From JBBSJZ01 sp041739875 (lineage in GTDB: Bacteria > Planctomycetota > Planctomycetia > Pirellulales > Pirellulaceae): a DNA stretch of 64,000 bases. The notes below the pieces were generated by a model that made no database searches, was not told where the DNA came from, and saw only the letters and a list, made by a program, of their open reading frames with translations. Position 1 is the first letter of the stretch; every line of letters begins with the position of its first letter. The position numbers were made by a program, and so were the translations under genes. Below are positions 1 through 7,787 of this stretch, piece after piece. The stretch spans positions 26,524 to 90,523 of the forward strand of contig JBGSNA010000228.1 in NCBI GenBank assembly GCA_041739875.1. The letters run 5' to 3'.

Positions 1-375
1 TTTGTCAACGAGTTCACAGGCAACAGCGGCCAAATTGAAACCAAGACATCCAACCAATCGAACACAATCGTCGAGACTCAGTTATTCCTGACGGCGGAAT
101 ACGAACAGACTCTCGTCAACCAAGAATGGAAGACGCCGCCGCTGTGGGGTGTGCGTGACTCGGCTCCGTACATGCACGACGGTCGTGCGGAAACGATTCT
201 CGAAGCAATTGCGATGCATGATGGCGAAGGCCGCGGAGCACGCAATCGATTCTTTGCTCTGGGCTATGAGGACCAACAGGCGATCATCGCGTTCCTGGAC
301 ACGTTCGCAGCACCAAGTCAAGGTGTCATCGAAGCCCCCAAGAAGTTCACTCGACGTGATTTCGTCTCGCGTTGA
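1..375 (+). CDS. Di-heme oxidoreductase (DHOR/cytochrome c peroxidase-like), C-terminal part
   Basis: The gene enters from the left edge with no start in the window; 124 codons remain before TGA. The segment TPPLWGVRDSAPYMHDGRA, followed by an HDGEG..AR..F motif and a QQAIIAFLDTF helix, is the typical C-terminal end of the second cytochrome c domain in bacterial di-heme oxidoreductases. The Met in APYMHDG would be the distal haem ligand. The haem-binding CxxCH must lie upstream of the window. Such proteins are periplasmic. It converges on the downstream kinase gene with 17 bases between the two stops. The family is recognised from the C-terminal motif only, so subfamily and substrate cannot be given. 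Confidence 0.8.
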   Translation, partial: FVNEFTGNSGQIETKTSNQSNTIVETQLFLTAEYEQTLVNQEWKTPPLWGVRDSAPYMHDGRAETILEAIAMHDGEGRGARNRFFALGYEDQQAIIAFLDTFAAPSQGVIEAPKKFTRRDFVSR

Positions 376-392
376 GCATCGTAACGAACGGA

Positions 393-2888
393 CTAAATGG
401 TGGCGACATCGTCATTGGCTTTCCACCAAGAACGAGCTTGCTCAACCGACCAAGGGAACTCATGACGGAGCTCGTCGACTCGGTCCGCGAGTTTTTGGAC
501 GCTTTGGAAACGATCATCCGCCGACTTGGCCATGCACTCTCGCACAAACCGCTCCATGCTCTCCGGTACAGAATCACCCAAGTGCGTCTGTAAGCTGATC
601 GGCTCGTGGCTGATGATCAGTGCAAACAGCGATTCCGGATCGCATTCCGAGAAGGGTGGTCGTCCACTGAGCAAGAAGTACGCAATGCAACCGAGCGAAT
701 AGATATCGCTTCGAAGATCCATTACTGTGGGATCTCTAAATCGCTCAGGAGCCATGTACATCGGCGTGCCAGACCAAATAGCTTCGCTGGTTTGGTACAT
801 CCCCTTGATCGGTTCGAGCGGCTTGGCAAGTCCAAAGTCAAACACGACTGCCCAATCACCCACTGAGGCATCGAGGGAAAGCATCACATTTTGAGGCTTA
901 AGATCACGATGCAGCAAATTCGCAGTGTGCGCGCCAATGATCGCGTCACAAACTTGCCGAAGTATCGAAAGCACTCGACCCGTTGGCTGGGGGCCGCTTC
1001 GTGCAACCACTTCGTTGAGCGTCAGCCCACGAAGGAACTCCATCGCCGTGTAAAACTCTCCGTCCGCTGTACGTCCGTAATCGTAAATGGTCACGATGTG
1101 GGGATTATCGAGTGCAGCTGCTACACGAGCTTCGCGATCAAATCGAAGCAAATCATCAGCCTCTTGTCGATCCGGACGCAACACTTTCAGTGCCGTGGGG
1201 CGTCCAAGATGTCGATGTTTGGCACGGAACACGACTCCCATACCGCCACTTCCGATCGGTTCGCCAATCTCGTACTGAAGCAATGGATCGGGACGTTCGG
1301 ACTTCGTCGAGTTCAGACCGCTCAAATAGCTCGCGCCGAGTACGACAAGTGAAAGCAAACCGCTCAAGTACCAAAACTTAGACATGATACTTCGAGCTGG
1401 CGAGAGCGAACGCACATGGTCACGCTCCGTGATCAACCCCAGATCATAGTCGCTGAGCCAGTACCACGCGCCGCTCACTTGTTCGCCGGCATAATTGCTG
1501 TACGCGTCTAATGACGCACCGCTTCCCCGGCGCACTACGTTCGAAGCGGCGTACGTCAGTGGCTTGCCAAACCGAGTCTCCAAATTTCCACTAAACTCGC
1601 CGGACCCTGGATCGGCTACAAGCAACTGGGTCGCCAGCATACCATTGTCAGATTGAATCACTCCCTCGAGCATCAGTTCATGCGCATGTTGCGAATGCGT
1701 CACCAAGACTCCATTCGCATTCACCACATAGCAATCGCTAGTGACCGGATCGACCGCCGCTTTTACGGTCTCGTTGAATCGGACATAAAGGTCCACTCCA
1801 GCAATCAAGAGTGCTGCGTCGACGCGTCCCGCTTCGTTGCGAACGGGTACGATAATCCCCATCGCAATCGGATCAGATTCAGTTGCCGTTCTCTCGTTCC
1901 GACTGGCGTCCTCGTTCCGACTGGCGTCGTTTTGAGCAGCGAGCTTTGTCGGTCCCAAGAGCTGGGCCTTGCCACGCATCACGTGCGACAACTGCTCGAC
2001 GAGATCAACCGAGACCGGCTCACCCACAGGCTCGAGATTGGGCATCGTCATTGCGAGTGTATTGCCAGACCGATTCCAAACAGCAAAATGAATTTGGTCG
2101 CTTTTGGAAAGTTGTCGAAGCGAAGCGGCGAGTGAGTTCGCGTGCGACGATTGGCTCAAAGCGAGCGACAATTCCGGACTCGGTACATCGCCCTGCTCAC
2201 GCGCCAAATCGACTAGCGAATGGATACTTGAACGGACGTCTGGATCCTCCGCCCATCGCTGGACAATGCGAGTTTCTCGATCAAGAAACATCGAGACTTT
2301 GCTCGCAGCACTGGAACACGCGGTACGAAGAATCGTGGATTCAGATTCCCGGCTTGATTGAGCTGCGATTTTCGAGGTTAGCCAGCCCATTAAGAGCGTC
2401 GGTAAAACGACGCCGAGCATCCCCAGTGCAGTGATCCAAACTTGGCTTCGTTTGCGAGTGGGCGTCTGGGCTCGTGGCGCGACAAACTTAACCGGTTTCT
2501 CCGGGCGAGCCATATCGTCCAAGTGGCGTGGCTGGGCATGAGTGCGTTGAGCCCATTTGAGCGTGCTATCCGAAGAACTCACGGATGCGCGCCGTGGTAA
2601 TTTGAGCGCCCGGTTACTTGCATCCGACGCAGCACGTCCGGCCTTTGAGTCGCTCGCGTCGCCGGCTTGGTCCGTTGTCTTTACACGCCCAGCGGCCGCA
2701 ACGGATGAACGGTCACCCTCCGCTTTGGCTGCTTCGGGATCATGTTCATCCAGGAGCTCGAGAACTTGTCGAATCAAATCCTTGTCATGATCCGCTTGTT
2801 CGTGCACATACGCGGCTCGCTCGTCTTCAGGCAATTCTTCCGCGGCAAGAAACAAGTCCCTTATCTGGGCGTACCTTTCGGCATCCAT
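393..2888 (-). CDS. Membrane Ser/Thr protein kinase with N-terminal Cache-like sensor
   Basis: About 831 residues. Residues 1-50 form a helical segment (RYAQIRDLFLAAEELPEDER) common at the start of planctomycete kinases, followed by a disordered linker to about 145. A membrane helix (about 150-172), a large extracytoplasmic region resembling a double Cache sensor (about 175-490) and a second helix (about 504-523) come next. The Hanks-type kinase domain is last (about 540-810), with glycine loop GSGGMG, Lys568, HRDLKPQN, DFG and APE, so it should be active. ATG at 2888 is preferred because it forms TGATG with the sigma-factor stop; a TTG at 2891 is the alternative. Kinase-last order is unusual, since most receptor Ser/Thr kinases have the kinase first. 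The ligand is unknown. The upstream ECF sigma factor is the likely partner. Confidence 0.88.
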   Translation of the reverse strand: MDAERYAQIRDLFLAAEELPEDERAAYVHEQADHDKDLIRQVLELLDEHDPEAAKAEGDRSSVAAAGRVKTTDQAGDASDSKAGRAASDASNRALKLPRRASVSSSDSTLKWAQRTHAQPRHLDDMARPEKPVKFVAPRAQTPTRKRSQVWITALGMLGVVLPTLLMGWLTSKIAAQSSRESESTILRTACSSAASKVSMFLDRETRIVQRWAEDPDVRSSIHSLVDLAREQGDVPSPELSLALSQSSHANSLAASLRQLSKSDQIHFAVWNRSGNTLAMTMPNLEPVGEPVSVDLVEQLSHVMRGKAQLLGPTKLAAQNDASRNEDASRNERTATESDPIAMGIIVPVRNEAGRVDAALLIAGVDLYVRFNETVKAAVDPVTSDCYVVNANGVLVTHSQHAHELMLEGVIQSDNGMLATQLLVADPGSGEFSGNLETRFGKPLTYAASNVVRRGSGASLDAYSNYAGEQVSGAWYWLSDYDLGLITERDHVRSLSPARSIMSKFWYLSGLLSLVVLGASYLSGLNSTKSERPDPLLQYEIGEPIGSGGMGVVFRAKHRHLGRPTALKVLRPDRQEADDLLRFDREARVAAALDNPHIVTIYDYGRTADGEFYTAMEFLRGLTLNEVVARSGPQPTGRVLSILRQVCDAIIGAHTANLLHRDLKPQNVMLSLDASVGDWAVVFDFGLAKPLEPIKGMYQTSEAIWSGTPMYMAPERFRDPTVMDLRSDIYSLGCIAYFLLSGRPPFSECDPESLFALIISHEPISLQTHLGDSVPESMERFVRECMAKSADDRFQSVQKLADRVDELRHEFPWSVEQARSWWKANDDVATI
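1893..1928. repeat. Two-copy 18-bp tandem duplication inside the Cache kinase gene
   Basis: The unit CTCGTTCCGACTGGCGTC occurs twice head to tail without mismatch. On the coding (minus) strand it adds an in-frame DASRNE repeat in the extracytoplasmic sensor region, within a low-complexity linker, so the protein should tolerate it. Confidence 0.9.
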
Positions 2889-3502
2889 CAAACCGACTCA
2901 CTCTCGCCTGAATCCATTTCACTTTCGCCGGCAGGGTCTGGGTCGTTGTCAAAATCTTTCAACTGGCGTCGCATCCAAGCGCGCGCCATCGCCCATTCCT
3001 TTTCGATCGTTCGCAATCCTAAATTCATCTCGCCAGAAATTTCTCGCATCGTCATACCACCAAAGAAACGCATCTCGACGATCTTTGCTTGTCGGGGATT
3101 GAGAGCCTGTAGCGTCTTGAGCAAATCATCGAGCGCCACAACATCACGATCCTGGTGAAGCTCAAAGGTAACGTCGTCGCTGAGAATTCGCCGCTCCCAA
3201 TCTCCGCCGCGTTTCAGCGAATGAACTTTCCGTGCATGATCGACGAGAATGCGTCGCATCACGGTCGCGCCGATCGCAAAGAAATGCGTCTTGCCTTGCC
3301 AATTGATCCGCGACTGGTCAATCATCCGCATGTACGCTTGATGAACCAGCGATGAGGAACTCAGACGATTTCGCAGCGGTTCACTCTGCAGGAATCGACC
3401 TGCGAGCCGGCATAAATCGTCGTACATGACCGTAAATAAACGATCTGTTTCACTAGCCTTGCCCTCTTGGCTGCGGCTTAACAGTTCGGTAATCGAACTC
3501 AT
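2888..3502 (-). CDS. ECF-type RNA polymerase sigma factor
   Basis: 204 residues. Region 2 covers about residues 15-90, with a YDDLCRLAGRFL core and the SSSLVHQAYMRMIDQ stretch, then NWQGKTHFFAIGATVMRRILVDHAR. Region 4 (about 130-190) has ALNPRQAKIVEMRFFGGMTMREISGEM followed by the recognition helix. The SSLVHQAY...FFAIGATVMRRILVDHAR signature matches the planctomycete-rich ECF group usually found next to Ser/Thr kinases (TIGR02999-like). The stop codon shares its last base with the start of the Cache kinase gene, so the pair is coupled and probably functions as sensor kinase plus sigma factor. No anti-sigma factor is adjacent, consistent with control by phosphorylation (inference). Confidence 0.92.
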   Translation of the reverse strand: MSSITELLSRSQEGKASETDRLFTVMYDDLCRLAGRFLQSEPLRNRLSSSSLVHQAYMRMIDQSRINWQGKTHFFAIGATVMRRILVDHARKVHSLKRGGDWERRILSDDVTFELHQDRDVVALDDLLKTLQALNPRQAKIVEMRFFGGMTMREISGEMNLGLRTIEKEWAMARAWMRRQLKDFDNDPDPAGESEMDSGESESV

Positions 3503-3594
3503 GGGTTCGGGGCTTTCAATTGTGGGAATCCCCCAAAATTAATCAAAGTGATAACGCTTCATAATAGCCACTTGGGCTAGCGAACAAAACAACC

Positions 3595-4503
3595 CTATTG
3601 GTCGTTTCGTTGCCGCTCACTCGCTTGCCGGATCGTTTCCGCGTGAATATCCACGATGTCGAGTACGTTCGTCGAGTACCCCCCCGACATGGCGATCGCC
3701 GCAGGAATTTGCAGGGATTTGCACCATTCAATGACGATTTCATCTCGCTTCGCGAGCCCCATTTTGGACAATTTCATCCGCCCCAAACGATCTCCGAAAA
3801 AAGGGTCCGCCCCCGCCAAATAGATCGCCAAATCGAATTGAGGCTGTTTCGCAATGATTGACAGTGCGTCAACTAGTTTTTGCAGGTATTCGTCGTCGCC
3901 TGTGCCGTCAGCCAGCGCCACATCCAAATCACTCGCCACTTTTCGTGCTGGGAAGTTCTTCGCCCCGTGCATCGAGAAGGTGAACGAATCTGGGTCACCA
4001 GCAAGGATCGAAGCTGTGCCATTGCCCTGGTGCACGTCCAAGTCAATTACAAGGGCGCGTTGAATCAATCGTTCACTTCGCAGTGTCTTGATCGCCACGG
4101 CTGCGTCGTTGAACACACAATAACCTTCGCCCGCATCGGAAAACGCGTGATGCGTGCCACCAGCCAAGTTGGCGGAGACACCATCCTGGAGAGCCGCCCT
4201 CGAGGCCGCGATCGTCGCTCCGGTGCTTCGTCGCGATCGTTCGACCATGGCGGGCGACCATGGAAACCCGATCCTCCGAATCTCCGCAGTCGTCAAGGTG
4301 CCTGTCTTGACGGCCTCGAGGTACCGAAGCGTGTGGCATCGCAAGATTTGCTCGTCAGTCGCAGCCGGCGGAACAATGAAGACGTCCTCTCGATGCACAT
4401 CCGATTTCGCCAATCGCTCGCGCAGCAGCCTGTACTTACTCATCGGAAACCGATGCGACTCCGGCAAAGGCAATTCGAAGTGATCGCTATAAAACATTCG
4501 CAT
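3595..4503 (-). CDS. Histone deacetylase superfamily zinc hydrolase
   Basis: 302 residues, the full length of the bacterial HDAC-like/AcuC fold. Visible motifs are GGTHHAF (general-base pair His118-His119), VIDLDVHQGNG (zinc ligands Asp156 and His158), LAGADPF (third ligand Asp233) and SGGY (transition-state Tyr276). All catalytic residues are present, so it should be a zinc-dependent deacetylase acting on acetyl-lysine, acetylpolyamine or another small amide; the substrate cannot be read from sequence. The N-terminal HFELPLPESHRFPMSKY motif is typical of a bacterial subgroup of short HDAC-like proteins. The start lies 6 bases after the corA stop, so the two form an operon. No signal peptide, so cytoplasmic. 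Confidence 0.93.
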   Translation of the reverse strand: MRMFYSDHFELPLPESHRFPMSKYRLLRERLAKSDVHREDVFIVPPAATDEQILRCHTLRYLEAVKTGTLTTAEIRRIGFPWSPAMVERSRRSTGATIAASRAALQDGVSANLAGGTHHAFSDAGEGYCVFNDAAVAIKTLRSERLIQRALVIDLDVHQGNGTASILAGDPDSFTFSMHGAKNFPARKVASDLDVALADGTGDDEYLQKLVDALSIIAKQPQFDLAIYLAGADPFFGDRLGRMKLSKMGLAKRDEIVIEWCKSLQIPAAIAMSGGYSTNVLDIVDIHAETIRQASERQRNDQ

Positions 4504-4509
4504 GGTCGA

Positions 4510-5628
4510 CTACCGCGTTAACCAACCACGTTTCCAGAAAAAACCAAGCATGAAGCATGCAAGGCTAGCCATCAGAAACAGAGCGAACGGATAGCCAAAC
4601 GGCCACTGTGTCTCAGGCATATTAAAGACAGACACTTCAGGATTGAAATTCATGCCGTACACGCCAGCAATGAACGACATCGGAATGAAGATGGTTGATA
4701 TGACCGTCAAAACTCGCATGACTTCGTTCGTTCGCTGGCTCAGTTGCGTGAAGTACAGATCACGAAGATCCGCGACCACTTCGCGAAACGATTCCGTGAC
4801 CTCTAAGATCTGGGTTGCGTGATCAACGCAGTCACGGAAAAACAACTGAGTCGTCGCATCGACTTGTCCACTCGCATCTTGAACGAGTCGCTGCATCGCC
4901 TCGCGGTGCGCGTAGCTGATTTTACGAATAGCAGACAGCTCGCGTTTGGTCTCACGAATCTGCGTATTTGCCTGGGACGTTGCACTGATCGTCACTTCGT
5001 CTTCGAGTCGCTCCAAGATTCGGCCATACTCCTCAAGCATCGGAAAGTACGCGTCGATCGTCGCGTCGATGAGACAGTACATCAAATAGTCTGCACCGTG
5101 TTCACGAATGCGACCGAGCGACTCACGCAGCCGACGTCGAACGGGATCGAACGAATCCCCCTCGCATTCCTGGAACGTGATCAGTGTACGACCACTGAGC
5201 ACGAACGCGACTTGCTCGAACGCAGGCGGCGCTTGGTGGTCCGTCAACCGCAGCATCACGACAAGACGGTTACCGACAATCTCCGCTTTGGGACGCTGGT
5301 GGGTGTGAACGATATCTTCCATGGTGAGCGGATGAATCTCGAACACTTCTCCAATGCTTTGCAACAACTTCGAATCGCCAAGCCCAACGACATCAAGCCA
5401 CTGGACGCCCTGCGTGACATTCGACAACTTCTTATCGTCCACGGATTCGGACTCGCGAAGTGAGTTCGCATCGTACAGGATCCGACGCAATTTGCTTGGC
5501 GAAGCGTCCTTGTCATCGTGGATCGAACCCGGTGTTGCCCCCACCCCGCTTCGTCGAACGAAGGGACGGAACGTCTTTTGGCGAAATTTCGCACGTCGGC
5601 GATGTTTACTGTTGTGGCCTTCGCTCAA
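4510..5628 (-). CDS. corA: CorA-family magnesium/cobalt channel
   Basis: 372 residues: a soluble N-terminal domain, a long stalk helix (about 200-300) and two C-terminal membrane helices. The selectivity motif GMN lies at 325-327 in the loop between them (YGMNFNPE), followed by the second helix and a short basic tail. This is the inner-membrane pentameric divalent cation channel family, normally carrying Mg2+ or Co2+. The predicted start is TTG at 5628 with an AGGA about 11 bases upstream; no in-frame ATG lies close by, so the N-terminus is uncertain and the first 30 residues are basic and disordered. It is the first gene of an operon with the HDAC-like hydrolase. No M-box leader was recognised upstream. 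Confidence 0.92.
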   Translation of the reverse strand: MSEGHNSKHRRRAKFRQKTFRPFVRRSGVGATPGSIHDDKDASPSKLRRILYDANSLRESESVDDKKLSNVTQGVQWLDVVGLGDSKLLQSIGEVFEIHPLTMEDIVHTHQRPKAEIVGNRLVVMLRLTDHQAPPAFEQVAFVLSGRTLITFQECEGDSFDPVRRRLRESLGRIREHGADYLMYCLIDATIDAYFPMLEEYGRILERLEDEVTISATSQANTQIRETKRELSAIRKISYAHREAMQRLVQDASGQVDATTQLFFRDCVDHATQILEVTESFREVVADLRDLYFTQLSQRTNEVMRVLTVISTIFIPMSFIAGVYGMNFNPEVSVFNMPETQWPFGYPFALFLMASLACFMLGFFWKRGWLTR

Positions 5629-5814
5629 TTCAAATCACATCCTACAAATCACACCGTGCATGCTCAATGGAACTGAAAACGCAGCTTTTTCTTCTGCAAG
5701 CGATGGGATCGTCGAGCATGTCCATTTCAGTGTAAGTTGTATCCCAGGTTAGCGACCAACGACTAGCCGCGACAAATTGGGTTCCAACCAGTACGTGAGT
5801 TTCGAGACGACAAG

Positions 5815-6711
5815 ATGCTGAAATTGTGGACGATCGATGAAGCCCAGCGGTACGTTGATGAAGCACGTCGTTCCAACCGCATTGTGGGCGTTGTTCCAAC
5901 GATGGGAGCACTCCACGAAGGTCACCTCTCACTCGTCCGCAAAAGCTTTGAAGAATGCGACGAGACCATCGCGACCATTTTTGTGAACCCGACCCAGTTT
6001 GGACCTGGTGAGGATCTGGGGCGCTATCCACGGACGCTCAACGAGGACCTCGCGGGACTGGAACAAGCAGGTGCAACGGCTGTCTTCGTTCCGTCCGTCG
6101 AAGACATGTACCCGGACGGATTCAGCACCTATGTTGAGCCGCCGGAGGTTGCCAAGCCGCTCGAAGGCGTTTGTCGCCCGACCCATTATCGAGGCGTCAC
6201 GACCGTGGTGCTCAAACTGTTTCACGCGATCCCGGCTCACCACGCCTATTTCGGACGCAAAGACTATCAACAAGTCAAAGTCATCCAAGCGATGGCCCGC
6301 GATCTCAATTTGAAAATTGAGATCGTGATGTGCGATACCATTCGCGATCCAGATGGGCTGGCGATGAGCAGCCGAAACCGGTATCTGTCCCCAGACGAGC
6401 GAGACCGTGCGCTGCTGGTGAGTCAAGCGCTTCGGCGAGCGAAAACAATGGCCCGCGAAGGATCACGCTCCGTCGCGAGCCTGCAAGACGAAATGCGTCG
6501 CGTGCTCGTCGGCGTCGCGCCCGACTCACAAGGTACAGACGCTGTACGAACGAACTCAGGGAAAAATCTCGGTGTCGACGCGATTGACTATGCCGTCATC
6601 GTGGATGCCGAGACCCTTTCTGCAGTTTCCTCGTTTGAGCGGCCAGCGGTTGCGTTAGTCGCAGTCCGCGTGGGCACAACACGACTGATCGACAACGAAC
6701 TCATTGATTAA
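5815..6711 (+). CDS. panC: Pantothenate synthetase
   Basis: 298 residues. Catalyses ATP-dependent condensation of pantoate with beta-alanine to pantothenate, in coenzyme A synthesis. The nucleotidyltransferase HxGH motif is LHEGH at 33-37 following VVPTMGAL. FVNPTQFGPGEDLGRYPRT, FGRKDYQQ and the KMSKS-like LAMSSRNRYLS are all present, so it should be active. There is an extra stretch around 240-260 (SQGTDAVRTNSGKNLGVD) before the conserved IDYAVIVDAETL tail, slightly longer than usual. The next gene, a UDP-sugar decarboxylase, starts 12 bases downstream; the two are probably co-transcribed though metabolically unrelated. Divergent from corA. Confidence 0.96.
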   Translation: MLKLWTIDEAQRYVDEARRSNRIVGVVPTMGALHEGHLSLVRKSFEECDETIATIFVNPTQFGPGEDLGRYPRTLNEDLAGLEQAGATAVFVPSVEDMYPDGFSTYVEPPEVAKPLEGVCRPTHYRGVTTVVLKLFHAIPAHHAYFGRKDYQQVKVIQAMARDLNLKIEIVMCDTIRDPDGLAMSSRNRYLSPDERDRALLVSQALRRAKTMAREGSRSVASLQDEMRRVLVGVAPDSQGTDAVRTNSGKNLGVDAIDYAVIVDAETLSAVSSFERPAVALVAVRVGTTRLIDNELID

Positions 6712-6723
6712 GGAATTCGCAGC

Positions 6724-7695
6724 ATGATTCAACGTATCTTGGTAACGGGCGGTGCCGGTTTTCTCGGTTCGCACTTGTGTGAACGGCTGGTTGACCAAGG
6801 CCATGATGTCATTTGCCTCGACAACTTTTTCACCAGCCAAAAGACCAACGTCTCGCACTTGCTGGGCAAACCGAACTTTGAACTGATTCGTCACGACATC
6901 ACGCTGCCGATTTTTCTCGAAGTCGACCAGATCTACAACATGGCTTGCCCCGCTGCACCCGGCCACTATCAGTACAATCCAATCAAGACGATGAAGACAA
7001 GCGTGTTGGGTTCGATCAACATGCTCGGTGTCGCAAAACGTTGTGGCGCAACCATCCTTCAAGCGAGCACAAGCGAAGTTTACGGCGACCCAGAAGTCCA
7101 TCCTCAAACCGAAGACTATCGCGGCAACGTCAACCCGATCGGCAGTCGCGCTTGTTACGACGAAGGCAAACGCGCCGCCGAAACATTGTTCATGGATTAT
7201 CACCGCAGCAACAAAGTCGATGTTCGCCTCGTTCGGATCTTCAATACCTATGGTCCGCGAATGCACCCATACGACGGACGCGTTGTATCGACATTCATCC
7301 GACAAGCACTTGCGGGCGAACCCATCACGATCTTCGGCGAAGGCGACCAAACCCGTTCGTTCTGTTACCGTAACGATCTCGTTGACGTGATCATTGCCAT
7401 GATGAATAACGCGAACGGATTTATTGGCCCAGTCAACATTGGAAACCCGCATGAATTCACGATCCGCCAACTGGCCGAACAAGTGATCGCTATGTGCGGT
7501 TCGAAAAGCCAACTGGTCAAGCGCCCCTTACCGCCCGACGACCCGACACGCCGCAAGCCCGATATCTCTCTAGCGAAGAAGGAACTCGGCTGGGAACCAA
7601 AGATCGAACTCGCTGAAGGTCTAAAACACACGGTGGATTGGTTCAAATCAATCCGGCTGAGCGACTACCGACCGCCGACGCCGAACTTCTCCTAG
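6724..7695 (+). CDS. UDP-glucuronate decarboxylase (UDP-xylose synthase)
   Basis: 323 residues of the extended short-chain dehydrogenase fold. The NAD-binding motif GGAGFLG is near residues 9-15, the catalytic Ser/Thr-Glu lies in ASTSEVYG (114-121) and the YxxxK pair is Tyr145/Lys149 (SRACYDEGKR). The combination YNMACPAAPGHYQ, NPIGSRACYDEGKRAAE, RIFNTYGPRM and GDQTRSFCY is diagnostic for UDP-xylose synthase rather than an epimerase. It converts UDP-glucuronate to UDP-xylose in the cytoplasm for glycan synthesis. ATG is preceded by AAGGA with good spacing. It converges on the glycosyltransferase-sulfotransferase gene, a plausible user of such a donor in surface glycan assembly (inference). 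Confidence 0.94.
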   Translation: MIQRILVTGGAGFLGSHLCERLVDQGHDVICLDNFFTSQKTNVSHLLGKPNFELIRHDITLPIFLEVDQIYNMACPAAPGHYQYNPIKTMKTSVLGSINMLGVAKRCGATILQASTSEVYGDPEVHPQTEDYRGNVNPIGSRACYDEGKRAAETLFMDYHRSNKVDVRLVRIFNTYGPRMHPYDGRVVSTFIRQALAGEPITIFGEGDQTRSFCYRNDLVDVIIAMMNNANGFIGPVNIGNPHEFTIRQLAEQVIAMCGSKSQLVKRPLPPDDPTRRKPDISLAKKELGWEPKIELAEGLKHTVDWFKSIRLSDYRPPTPNFS

Positions 7696-7743
7696 ACAAC
7701 TTGTTCTAGCTGAATTTCTCCATGCGGAGCTCCCAAAGCGACT

Positions 7744-7777
7744 GAGAACACGACGCACATGTGTGCTCGCGTCTCTC
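7744..7777. terminator. Imperfect hairpin between convergent genes
   Basis: The 92-bp convergent gap holds an imperfect inverted repeat centred on CACATGTG, with GAGAAC... and ...GTCTCTC arms. There is no clear T-tract on either side, so a terminator role rests mainly on position. Confidence 0.3.
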
Positions 7778-7787
7778 CAGATACAAC

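Noticed and set aside
6655..7512. 285-codon open frame antisense to the UDP-glucuronate decarboxylase gene
   Set aside because: It lies wholly opposite a well-conserved gene, has no domain signature and its codon use mirrors the sense gene.
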